In this document: positions 19,663-29,055 of the stretch, in pieces | How positions within the stretch are numbered: position 1 is the first letter of the stretch | How the letters are laid out: every line of letters begins with the position of its first letter | From: Diphasiastrum complanatum | Taxonomy: Eukaryota; Streptophyta; Lycopodiopsida; Lycopodiales; Lycopodiaceae | DNA: 64,000 nucleotides | Assembly (NCBI GenBank): GCA_029204225.1 | Contig: CM055111.1 | Location: forward strand, 26,693,540 to 26,757,539 | Reading direction: 5' to 3' | Program-made: the position numbers and the translations under genes | The notes under the pieces: generated by a model | Seen by the model: the letters and a program-made list of their open reading frames with translations, nothing else | Databases searched by the model: none | What the model was told of the DNA's origin: nothing

Positions 19663-21098
19663 GTGGTCGATTCTTCTTATGTTGAAAATGTAAGTCCGGA
19701 TGTTGAAAACTTGCTTCATAGTGTCGATAATGAGATTGGGGGAGATAATGATGATGATTGCTTGGTTGAGGGTTCCCATTCAAAAAGAAATAGAGTCACT
19801 GTTCGTGAGTTTTATTGCTATCATTTACAAGTGAGAAAAGGCCGTGTCTCTCCAATCGATTTGGGTGGCCAACTATTCCAAGAATACATGTGTGACCAGT
19901 TAGCAAAGAATGTCCAAGAAAACATGCACTTTATATATAAATATCAACCTAACTTTCGTAGAGAAATTCGTAGTAGTGTCGTTGATGCTATTGGTGCACA
20001 AATAGCTGCTGGCATAGGACAACGGATTGTTGTTCCGTCTTCGTGCATCGGATCACCACGTCATATGCAACAGTTGTATCAAGATGCAATGGCAGTTGTC
20101 AAAGAATTGGGTCCTCCAGATTTATTTATTACAATTACTGCCCTTCCAAATTGGTCGGAGATCAAAAGAGATTTGCGATTCCAACAAGTTCCAGCGGATC
20201 GTCCTGACTTGGTCTCAAGAGTCTTCAACATGAAGTTGCAATGGTTTATGGAGTTATTAAAGATGGATGGAATATTTGGACGTGTTATTGGGAGAATACA
20301 TGTTGTTGAATTTCAAAATAGAGGGTTGCCTCATGCACACATACTTGATATATTGGATGAGGCCAGCAAACCATGCACAACTGTAGAATATGATGGCATT
20401 GTCAGTGCGGAAATCCTTGATGAGAAAAATGATGAGAGTTGTTTGGTTGTTAGGAGTTGCATGTTGCATGATCCATGTGGTATGAGATTTCCAAACTCTC
20501 CTTGCATGAAAGATGGCAAGTGTTCAAAACATTATCCAAGACAATTTGTTGACGAAACCATGATAGTGAATGGTTATTTGTCTTATAGACATAGAAACAA
20601 TGGCAAAACAATCAAGGTACGTGGAGTGGAGTTGGATAATCGTTGGATTGTACCTTACAACAGATGGTTAAGCCTTCACTTCCAATGCCATATCAACGTG
20701 GAGGTATGTGTATATGTTTGAAGTGTAAAATATTTGTACAAGTATGTATACAAAGGACCCGACATGATCACAACGAACGTGGTGGAAGAGAACAATGGAA
20801 CTCCAGGGGTTGTGAATGAGATTGGACAATACTTGAATGCAAGGTACTTTTCGGCGAGTGAAGCAGGATGGTGTCTTTTTGGATTCTCAATGGGTGTACA
20901 CAAACCCAATGTGGTTCGACTGGCTGTTCACCTTCCAGGAGAGGACATGACATACTATGCTGACAATGAGGACTTGGCTGATGTTGCTGCATGTAGTGGA
21001 GAAACAACTCTGCAGCCTATTTTGAGTTAAATGCCAACAACAATATGGAGGAACAATCTTTGCTTTATTTTGGTTTTTTGTTCCTCGATTTCATTTGC
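19663..21098 (+). pseudogene. Helitron Rep domain (copy H1) with one internal stop
   Basis: Reading from 19663: an acidic linker, VREFYCYHLQVRKG, LGGQLFQEYMCDQLAKN, GSPRHMQQLYQDAMAVVKEL, FITITALPNW and EFQNRGLPHAHIL, where HAH (residues 224-226) is the HUH metal-binding motif of rolling-circle Rep proteins. Then CMKDGKCSKHYPRQF. A single TGA at 20719-20721 is followed in the same frame by SVKYLYKYVYKG, which holds the catalytic tyrosine pair (Y codons at 20731 and 20743). DEI-like VNEIGQYLNARYFSASEA and AVHLPGE follow. After a frameshift near 21020 the reading FELNANNNMEEQSLLYF continues to about 21098. About 930 bp is missing at 19685 compared with copy H4; the deletion keeps frame. The helicase domain is absent. 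Confidence 0.85.
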
Positions 21099-22277
21099 AT
21101 ACCAATCCAAAATACAAGACCCCTGATGTGGAGTCAAGGGTTGAACGTATAAGGAGGCTTGCAAGATGAAGAAGTGCAAAATGGAGATTACTACGTCCTC
21201 TTTTTCCCATGAGTGACAATGCTATCATGGAGGACATGAGTGACAATACTCCCCATGTAACGAATGCAGTTAGCACTATGGAAACTGATGGGCCTTCCAC
21301 AACAAGGTTATAATAAGCAGTTGGGATGCTCACTCCAGAACAAGTGCGTAACAACCCTTCGTATAAAACACATGAAGTTGAATCAAAATCACAAAAGAAA
21401 CGAAGGCTTGCTCGACGACGACAAGCAAAGAAAAAAGTTCTTGAATCTCTTTTTCGAGTTGAAGAAAGGGAGTTGACAAGTGAGAATACTAGGAGATACA
21501 TTTTTGAACGTTCAAGTGTTGAAGCAACAAACATTCAGACACAATGTAATCTTGGTGGTGTTTATGAAGTTCAGAGTGGTGGACGTTGAAGGATGACATC
21601 ATTGACACCAATTGGATTGGTGACTCTAGAACAAGTGCGAACACACCCCTCCTACAAAACTTCTAATGAAGAATCAAGGGCAAAAAGAAGAAAAGACTTG
21701 CTCGACGTCGACGAGCAAAGCAAAAAGCTATGGAGTCACTTTTTAGAGCAACGAGCATGGAAGTAAGAAATGATAATGGGACAAGGGGCATTGGTGAGCT
21801 TTCCAGTGTAAGAAGATCTGATGTTGATATGCAGATCATGTGGTCGATTCTTCTTATGTTGAAAGAGCTATTCTCGAGAGTTGTGAAACCATTACTGAAA
21901 GAACAATTATTTCTAATACTTATGTCAATATGAGAAGGAAAGGCATAGGCTTTTTAATGCCTCGGTTGTTTAGGGTTGCATGCTCTTGTTTAGGGTTGCA
22001 TGCTCTCATGAAGCGCCTACATGTCTTGATTTTGGAGAGATGACTTTCCTCTATCCACATTGTTCAGCTTTAAGATGGAAACATGAAGTTAATAGTGTAT
22101 CTTGCTAGATGAGCGGAAAGGTAAAGCTACCACTGCTACCTCCACCACGAGAGGATCTACTTCGATTGTATACATCTGAAGATGATGATGGAATCCACTT
22201 TCGAAAGTACATATGCGGTTTTAACAATTGTCTTGTGTTTGCTTCTCTTGGTGTTAAAGTTGATAAATGACTGCAAA
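21099..22277 (+). pseudogene. Helitron 5' fragment (copy H2, 5' half)
   Basis: Begins abruptly inside repeat unit 1 (cataccaatccaaaatac) directly after Rep sequence of copy H1. Unit 2 is intact (21326-21589, LTPEQVRNNPSYKT...KKRRLARRRQAKKK...), ending at the shared TGA. Unit 3, MESLFRATSMEV (21730) and MVDSSYVERAILESC (21840) follow. A 20-bp phrase, tgtttagggttgcatgctct, is tandemly duplicated at about 21967-22005 and breaks the frame. The fragment ends in gataaatgactgcaaa at 22277, where the calmodulin-like gene begins. Its natural continuation is at 5137 on the minus strand. Confidence 0.8.
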
Positions 22278-22958
22278 ACGTCAAATTCCTATTCAATTTC
22301 ATCCGCCAGCCCGCCTTCTTCGAAGTCTGTATCACAATCAAAGTCATTGAAGCAAGTATCAAGGAACCACGTACCAACGATTTCCTGTAAGGCGGTTACC
22401 AGCAACAAGTCAGCGGCTCTTCGTATTTCTGATCAGCATGATATTTTTGTTGATTTTCCATCATCTTCTCAATCAATTGCAAACAGCACAAATTTTTCCG
22501 CAAATTGTAAACTCCTTTCCGCCCAGCTTCTCCACGAACTGGAAGATGTGTTTAGATTCTTTGATTTGAATGGGGATGGTAAGATCTCACTATCTGAGCT
22601 TGGATCGGTCCTTAGATCACTTGGTGATACTCCTTCAGAGAATGAATTGCAGCTGTTGGTAAAAGAAGTGGACATTAATGGTGACGGTTACGTTGATTTA
22701 GAGGAGTTTGTGAAACTGAATGCACCAGTAGCTGATGGGAAATTGGCTAGCCTTGAGGAGCTGAAAGATGTCTTCCATGTTTTTGATGCTGATCAGAATG
22801 GTCAAATTTCTGCGGAGGAGCTCCATCATGTGTTGCTGAGTTTGGGGGACTCCGTGTTAACGGTAGAAGATTGTCGTCAGATGATTGAGAGAGTGGATTC
22901 TGACGGAGATGGCTTTGTCAATTTTGAGGAGTTCAAGAACATGATGACGATTCCATAG
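22182..22958 (+). CDS. Chimeric ORF: Helitron-derived N-terminus fused to a four-EF-hand calmodulin-like protein
   Basis: A 258-codon frame. Residues 1-32 come from Helitron DNA read off its normal frame and contain a hydrophobic run (about 12-28, AVLTIVLCLLLLVLKLI) resembling a signal anchor. From residue 33 (TSNSYSISS) it is a calmodulin-like Ca2+ sensor: a Ser-rich region (33-100) then four complete EF-hand loops at 128-139 (DLNGDGKISLSE), 164-175 (DINGDGYVDLEE), 202-213 (DADQNGQISAEE) and 239-250 (DSDGDGFVNFEE), all with the D-x-[ND]-x-[DN]-G...E pattern. The native start, MSKLLKYFLARSSKE, seen at 32772, has been replaced. The frame is maintained because the Helitron part lacks one base compared with its other copies. 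Whether it is transcribed is unknown, since the native promoter is at 5.2-5.9 kb. Translation could start at any of Met1-3. Confidence 0.8.
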   Translation: MMMESTFESTYAVLTIVLCLLLLVLKLINDCKTSNSYSISSASPPSSKSVSQSKSLKQVSRNHVPTISCKAVTSNKSAALRISDQHDIFVDFPSSSQSIANSTNFSANCKLLSAQLLHELEDVFRFFDLNGDGKISLSELGSVLRSLGDTPSENELQLLVKEVDINGDGYVDLEEFVKLNAPVADGKLASLEELKDVFHVFDADQNGQISAEELHHVLLSLGDSVLTVEDCRQMIERVDSDGDGFVNFEEFKNMMTIP

Positions 22959-24480
22959 AAAAAGGTCTTAGGTTCCATATTACAAAGCTGTTACCTCAAC
23001 GTTTTCTGCTTTTAAATCTCCTTCATGAGAACGTGCTAATGGATGGATTTAGTCCAAAATTCAATGTGACTAGTGTGAGAAACAACAATTATTAGAGGTT
23101 AATAACGTCAGAGGTCTTGCTATGAGTTATAGAGATGGCCTCCTGTGAGCATTTCAGTTGGGGAAGCTAAAATTGTATACACTTGTTTTATTAGATTGAT
23201 GATGGACACTGGTCAGTGGTGACATCCACCAATCTATTATATATATAGAAATAGCACTGTTTTGCTGGACTAATTATGGATTAGTGGCATTCCACCAATG
23301 CAATATGTCATTATTACATATAGTGCGAGTATAATAGAGCCACTTTGGATTCTGAAAATCATTATTGCCTTTGATTTTTCATATCCATATCAAACCCGCT
23401 CCATATAATTATATGAAAGCAAGAGTCGCATGGAGCAATGAAAGAAGATGTTTATGATTCATGAACGCCGCTGCAAAGAGGCAAGAGCGAGTACGAAAGA
23501 CAGCAAGAGTTAAAGTGCAAGCTAAGCGTAAATGCGTAGGCCCAAAACGTGAGATAGCTTTTGTCATCGAACATGTAACTATCATAACCATAACTCCTAG
23601 CGTGATATGCGTGAGTGCTATGACTAGATTAATTAGGAGATGTATACTGCTACATTAAAATATGTTTCATGGGTTTTTAACTTTTTGATGACAAATGATG
23701 TATGAACAATGACAGGACTATGTTGTTATGTGATTGCACTAAAAAAGGAAAAGGAAAGGTAATAATATCTTAATGGATACTTTGAGCCTATTTTGCTCAC
23801 TTTTTCAGCAAATTAAAAAGTAGAATAGTCATATGTTCTTTTCTTTTTTTTTAAATTGTTGCGCATTCCAGCCCATGTATCAGGCGTCAGACTGCCACGT
23901 GGCAGTGTCAAATTGGTAAAAAAAAGTCAAAGTGCCCATTATGCTTCATCATGTGAAAATTTTCAAAATATCGATTTCGCGATGGAAAGCGTCGGGCACA
24001 TGCCATTCTGTCTGGTTCGGCTTTTCAAAAAAAGTTAGGCTCAGTGCCTACGGGCCTCGCCTAAAATTTTTTTGGAAATTGCCCGATGCTTTCCATCTTA
24101 TGAATATATAATATGCATGTCGCTCATCTCAACATCAATTAAAAATATCATATTAACATGGCTAAATACCATAGATAGCTTTACATATCAGTCTTAACAT
24201 GGCTAAATTTATTTATTTAGAACACGCTTCACCATGAAATTTCTTGTTGGGGTGGAGATACTAGATGTTTTGAAATTTTTCAATTATGATAGATACATTT
24301 CTATTAAATTAAGTTGTTTAATTTATGTGTTAATTTTGTTTTTACTTGAATGAGTTAATTTTCTAAACAAACTAACTATTATGATTATCGGCAACTTTTT
24401 GTAGTTGTAGGATTCTAGATGAATATGAGATGATATTTTCAAATAAAGATATCATCATTTACAAACATGGTGACCAAAAA
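22959..24480 (+). other. 3' flank of the calmodulin-like gene, duplicated at 34734-36400
   Basis: Matches the sequence after the second CML copy for most of its length, including the gttgggaagct-type phrases, a 60-66 codon open frame (23461-23658; 35223-35423 in the copy) and gaatatataatatgcatgtc. The small frame has many differences and indels between copies and no recognisable domain, so I leave it uncalled. The foldback element at 23981 is present only in this copy. The last ~100 bp (24385-24480) also occurs at 33014-33110. Confidence 0.65.
23981..24097. mobile_element. Foldback element with long terminal inverted repeats (117 bp)
   Basis: Starts gatggaaagcgtcgggca and ends tgcccgatgctttccatc, an 18-bp inverted repeat with one mismatch. 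The interior continues the fold (ggctttt...aaaaaaagttaggc against gcctaaaatttttttg). The whole unit can form one long hairpin. Related to 6157-6245 and 31934-32065. No target duplication is clear. It resembles a small MITE/foldback element; no transposase relationship could be established. Confidence 0.75.
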
Positions 24481-24570
24481 CAAAATGTCTTGAGGTTCTG
24501 AACTTTTCACTTATTAGTTGATGATTGGATCTCGACTAATTAAGCTAATTTTGCGTGTCATGAAATCAAT

Positions 24571-25491
24571 ATGGCAGATGATAATGCAAATGCAGCTCTC
24601 AATGGTCAGGTGCCAATGCCTACCTATATGCAAATTTGCCAGTCATTAAGCCAAGCGCTTAATGAAATAAACAACAGGAACACTTTAAGGGATCAACAAA
24701 TGGAAGCACTATTGAAAAAAGTGAAAACTTTATCTGCACCGAATTTGAACTTTTAGCTTGAACTTTTTTTGGGATAGAAGAAAAGGAAAAAAACCGAAGT
24801 TGTAGATGATTGGCTAACCAAGTGGACAGGTTATTTTAATCTACAAAGAATTCTTGAAGAAAAAAAGATTGAGAGTGTTATTCTGTGCTTCCATGAAAAA
24901 GTTTCGTCGTGGTGGCGTGATCTTCAACCAAAACCTACCACATGGGATGACTTTATGAAAGTGTTCAGAAAGTCGTTTGTGGTTGTAGACGACTCAGATT
25001 TCTACCAAAGATTTATAAATTGCAAAATGGGTACTCGGAGTTTGGACTCGTACCTGCAAGATTTTATGGATTTATGAAATAAAGTTCCCTCATTCGATGC
25101 AAAATTGGCACTGTGGCAGTTTATCCTAGATTTGCCTGCAGATTATCAGATTGAGTGCAAGCGTAATGTGCTTCAAACTTTTGATGATGTCGTACAAGTC
25201 GCACGAAAGCTATTACAGGCTAATCCATCTAGATTACCTAGACCCAGCCAGAAGAAAGGAAAGAAAAGAGTTCATGGGAATAAAAAATCCAAGTATTTCG
25301 TCGAACTAGATCAAGCTGGATCTAAGTTTAGACAAAAGAAACATATGTCCCGGAAAAAGACTAGGACCAATGTGTGTTACCATTGTAGTAAGCCTGGAAA
25401 TGTTATGAAATTATGTCTGGAACGAAAGAAAGATGCAGCTCAAGTGATTGAGAAGCCATGTAAAGAAAATCTTAAGTTGGAAATTAATTGA
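24571..25491 (+). pseudogene. Ty3/gypsy gag remnant
   Basis: Starts MADDNANAALNGQVPMPTYMQ. After several stops it reads VDDWLTKWTGYFNLQRI, VSSWWRDLQPKPTTWDDF, RSLDSYLQDFMDL and the open segment 25105-25491 with LPADYQIECKR and a zinc-knuckle-like CYHCSKPGNVMKLC. In a normal knuckle the Asn would be His, so the finger is degenerate. This is the retrotransposon gag fold of gypsy elements. Stops at about 24756 and 25078 inactivate it. Confidence 0.7.
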
Positions 25492-25529
25492 ATTAATTGT
25501 GAGTGTGATTGTTCTTTTAGTACTACTTC

Positions 25530-26786
25530 ATTCTTCCAAAATGATTTATTTCATTTGAAAGACACTGTCAATGGACATGAAGTTAGTATTTTAGTGGACA
25601 ATGGATTTACTCATAATTTTCATTAACTTTGGTCTTGTGCAGAAACTCAGCCTAGAAATTGAAACCAGTATCTAGCTTCAGGTGCGGAGTTGGAGATGTG
25701 GGATGTTAAAATTCCAAGACTTTCGGTTTGGATCCAAGATTATAAAGAGTTAATAGATTTTCATGTTTGAGATTTAGCACGTACGGACATAATTCTAGGA
25801 TACGAGTGGTTATTTAATAAGCATCCTGAGATAGATTTTGAAAAGCATGTTCTCTCTTTTCAGGAGGGTAAATAAATAGTTACGTTATTTGGAGACAAAT
25901 ATGTACATCCATTTGGGATGAGTTTATTTGCTAATGTAATGAAAATTTTTGATTTGCAGTATGAAGCTTATTTATTTGCTAAACTAATTTTGGATTTATC
26001 TGAAATGCATCTAAGTAGTTGTGAATTGTCAAAGATTCTTAACTCTGTAGACTTATATCAGGAGCAAATTGAGAAAAATAAGATATTGTCTGAATTTAAA
26101 GATGTATTTCCAGAAGGATTATCTCATGGAATACCACCGTCCAGATCGGTAGACCATAAGATAAAGTTAATTCCAGATAGTCACCCGATCTCTAGACAAC
26201 CTTATAGGTTCTCTTAGAAGGAAGAGATCGAGATTACTAAGCAAATAAAAAATTACTTAAAGATGGGTCATATTCAACCAAGTAAGTCGCCTTCCTATTC
26301 TTTTTAAATCGAAGAAAGATGGAGGCTTCAGGTTGTGTGTGGACTACAAGGAGTTGAATAAGGTAACTATTAAAAATAAATATCCTTTGCCTCGTATGAA
26401 TGATCTAGTAGATCGATTAGGTGGAGCTATATACTCACAAAGATAGATCTTAGAACCGGATATCATTAGATTAGGATTCATCCGAATGATGTGCAAAAGA
26501 TTGGTTTTCAGACGAGATTCGGTCAATATGAATTTCTCGTGCTATCTTTTGGGTTGATGAATGCACCAGCTACATTCCAACAGATGATGAACGATTTTTT
26601 TCGTCCATATCTAGGGAAGTGTGTGGTTGTATTCTTAGATGACATTCTCATCTACAGTAAGACACTTAAGGAGCATTTGAGTCATCTTAAGAATGTCTTA
26701 GATATTCTTAGACGAGAGAAACTTTATGTTAAGAAATCTGAATGTGAATTATTTAAGCATGAGTTATTGTACCTCACTAAATCTAT
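25530..26786 (+). pseudogene. Ty3/gypsy protease and reverse transcriptase remnant
   Basis: A protease-like DTVNGHEVSILVDNG occurs near 25560. Reverse transcriptase then reads [74 protein letters not shown] and VVFLDDILIYSK, where FLDD is the catalytic motif. Stops and indels occur between about 26216 and 26470. The reading stops at HELLYL and jumps directly to integrase: RNase H and the integrase N-terminus are deleted at about 26786. Confidence 0.8.
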
Positions 26787-27000
26787 GGATTTTGTGGTTG
26801 GACTTACAAAGACCGAACGTCAAAATGATTCTATTTGGGTTGTGGTGGACAGGTTGACAAAGTTAGCTACTTTTATATCAGTCAAGTCAACTACTAAGGC
26901 TTCAGATTTAGCCCAGATCTTTGTGGAAAGATTGTTTAGGCTTTATGGAATGCCAAGTGATATAGTTAGTGATAGAGATCCTAAATTTAGTATATATTAG
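26787..27000 (+). pseudogene. Ty3/gypsy integrase fragment
   Basis: In frame with the preceding reverse transcriptase: SMDFVVGLTKTERQNDSIWVV, DRLTKLATFISVKSTTKASDL and GMPSDIVSDRDPKF. The first Asp (MDF) and second Asp (SDRD) of the integrase catalytic triad are visible; the region with the third residue is deleted. The frame ends at a stop at 26998-27000. Confidence 0.8.
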
Positions 27001-27002
27001 AA

Positions 27003-27400
27003 TACCTAAGGATTCTAAGACTATGCGTACGAGGAAACATTATAGATTGTCTACCAGATATTGTGGACCGTTTCGGATTATAAAGAAAATTGGTTCTTTA
27101 GCATCTTCAGAACAAGTGTACAACTCACCCTATGTTTCATGAAGCCGTTTAAAATTAAGTTTACATGAAGGTGACATAGTTGGTTTAGAGGAAGATCTTA
27201 TCCATTTGGAGGACTTATCGCTTAGTGTTCCTTTGGAACTTGAAAATGTACTCAGAACTAGAGATAAAGAATTGAGAAATCATTCTATCTCTAAGTGCTT
27301 GATTAGGTGGAAGGGACGGACTGAGGATGTTGATCATGAGAGCGGGTCGAAAGCATAAAGAAGAACTTTCCTGGTTTTCACTTCTAGAGATAGAAGTGGC
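27003..27400 (+). pseudogene. Ty3/gypsy integrase C-terminus with chromodomain-like tail
   Basis: Reads HYRLSTRYCGPFRIIKKIGSLA, LHEGDIVGLEEDL and ENVLRTRDKELRNHSISKCLIRWKG. The last part resembles the degenerate chromodomain of plant chromoviruses (VL..R...RN..I..CLIKWKG). An in-frame stop follows PYVS. The sequence tcaagggggggagaatg near 27400 is a plausible polypurine tract, which would place the 3' LTR just after it. Confidence 0.6.
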
Positions 27401-27415
27401 TCAAGGGGGGGAGAA

Positions 27416-27790
27416 TGCTATGTCCATGTCTTGTATAAGGGAATCAGAAAAATTACTGACGTGCATAGCCGGTCACTCTAGTTGTATTTGATTATTAGTT
27501 ATGCTACGTCATTCTCGACGTGGTCGTATCAAGTAATTAAAAATCATATGAGGGCCCAGCCTATAATTGGATATAGGAGCACTTGCATGGTGAATGACTT
27601 CTTTAATACAAGAATAGGAGGTTAATAGCTTAATATAGGTTGCATGGGGATCCTAAAAAATATTCTCTCCTCTTGGAGAAAATACATACCATGGAAACTC
27701 GGCCATCTCCCTATTGGAATTTCATATCCTTGAGCCAGGTTTTCTCTCCTCTCTTGTATTCATTCACTGTGGCTTGGGGGTGAAAGATTA
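27416..27790 (+). repeat. Possible gypsy 3' LTR remnant
   Basis: Starts TGCTATGTCCATGTC right after the purine-rich tract. No second copy exists upstream in the window to define its length, so the right boundary is a guess from where the sequence changes character. Confidence 0.4.
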
Positions 27791-28706
27791 GGGTATTGAC
27801 TAGGCTCTTCATGTTAGTTGGGCGGTTTATGCTTCACAGGTGTCCTTTTGGTTTGCATGTGATAGGATTCTTAAAGATCTTCACTTGGCCTTATGCACAC
27901 TACTTAGTTTTTAGAACTGCTTTCCTACGCGGAGTGCGAAACTTGTATAGTCTTTTTTTTTTGGACATTAATCTGAACTGGCCTGGAGTGGCCTACCTTA
28001 CTTTTTGTATCTATACATTTGTGAAAATATACTAGTATCTTTACAGCTAATATATACATTCATATATATATATCTATATATATATATATATTTAAACTTA
28101 TGTACAGTTTTGCGCATGTGTATGGGTGCACCCATGCATCCTTCTCCCCTCACCCATGCATGAGCTTTTTCTAATTAAAAAACTTGGGGAGGAGTATGCA
28201 TGTATGGGGAATGTGCATATTCCCATACATTTGCACATATTGTGTGCATTGAGGGGTGGACCCCAAAAAGATTCCTCACCCCACTCCCTCCCACTTACTA
28301 AATTCAAATACTTAAAGTTTGAAGTTAAGGTTTTATTTTATTCACACACTTCAATGTGCTTTAAACTTTAGCCAATAATCTTTATTACTTGGCTTTCTTA
28401 TGTATTCTAAATTATCAAAGTTTTACCCATAAATCATAAACATAAAAATCTTCTTGACTACATTAAAGTGACTTTTTTTTTTTCAATCCTTCAAATTCCT
28501 ATCTTGGCCCGCCATTTTCAGGAATATTTAACCACAAGCCCAAACTCACTAGCTTTAACTCCTAAATCGTTACCCACAACCTTTTATCCATGGGCCCAGA
28601 AATGCACAATTAAAAAAAAGGAGGGGGATGGGGTGAGGGGAGTAAAAGAGACAATAAAAAGAGAAAAATAGGGGGGGAGGGGGGATTTGGAACACATGTG
28701 CATGCA

Positions 28707-28910
28707 CACACACACACGCACGCACGCACGCACACACACACATGTGAGTGAGTGTGTGTGTGTGTGTGTGTGCGCGCGCATGCCTATGTGTGTGTGTGTG
28801 TGTGCGCCTATGTGTGTGTGCATGTGCATGTGTTCGTTGTGTGTGTGTGACCTCCAACACAACGAATGTGTGTGTGTGTGCGCGCACACACACACACACA
28901 CACACACTCC
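28707..28910. repeat. Alternating (CA)n/(TG)n tracts with internal inverted repeats
   Basis: CA tracts, then TG tracts with GCGCGC, then ttcgttgtgt...acacaacgaa as a short inverted repeat, then (TG)n-CGCG-(CA)n forming a near-perfect hairpin at about 28868-28908. Long alternating purine-pyrimidine DNA of this sort can adopt Z-DNA or cruciform structure. Confidence 0.9.
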
Positions 28911-28998
28911 ATATAAAAACTTTTGTGGATGAGATATATTGTATGAAGTATAGAGTATAGAGTCCTTTTTTCTCCTTCTCTCTTTCCCATGGGCCCCA

Positions 28999-29001
<3 letters not shown>

Positions 29002-29052
<51 letters not shown>
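29002..29052. repeat. (CT)n microsatellite, ~51 bp
   Basis: Pure CT tract. One of seven long GA/CT tracts in the window. Confidence 0.97.

Positions 29053-29055
<3 letters not shown>

Noticed and set aside
23461-23658. 65-codon frame after the CML gene, with a relative at 35223-35423
   Set aside because: Similarity is explained by duplication of the whole locus; copies differ by indels and carry no domain.
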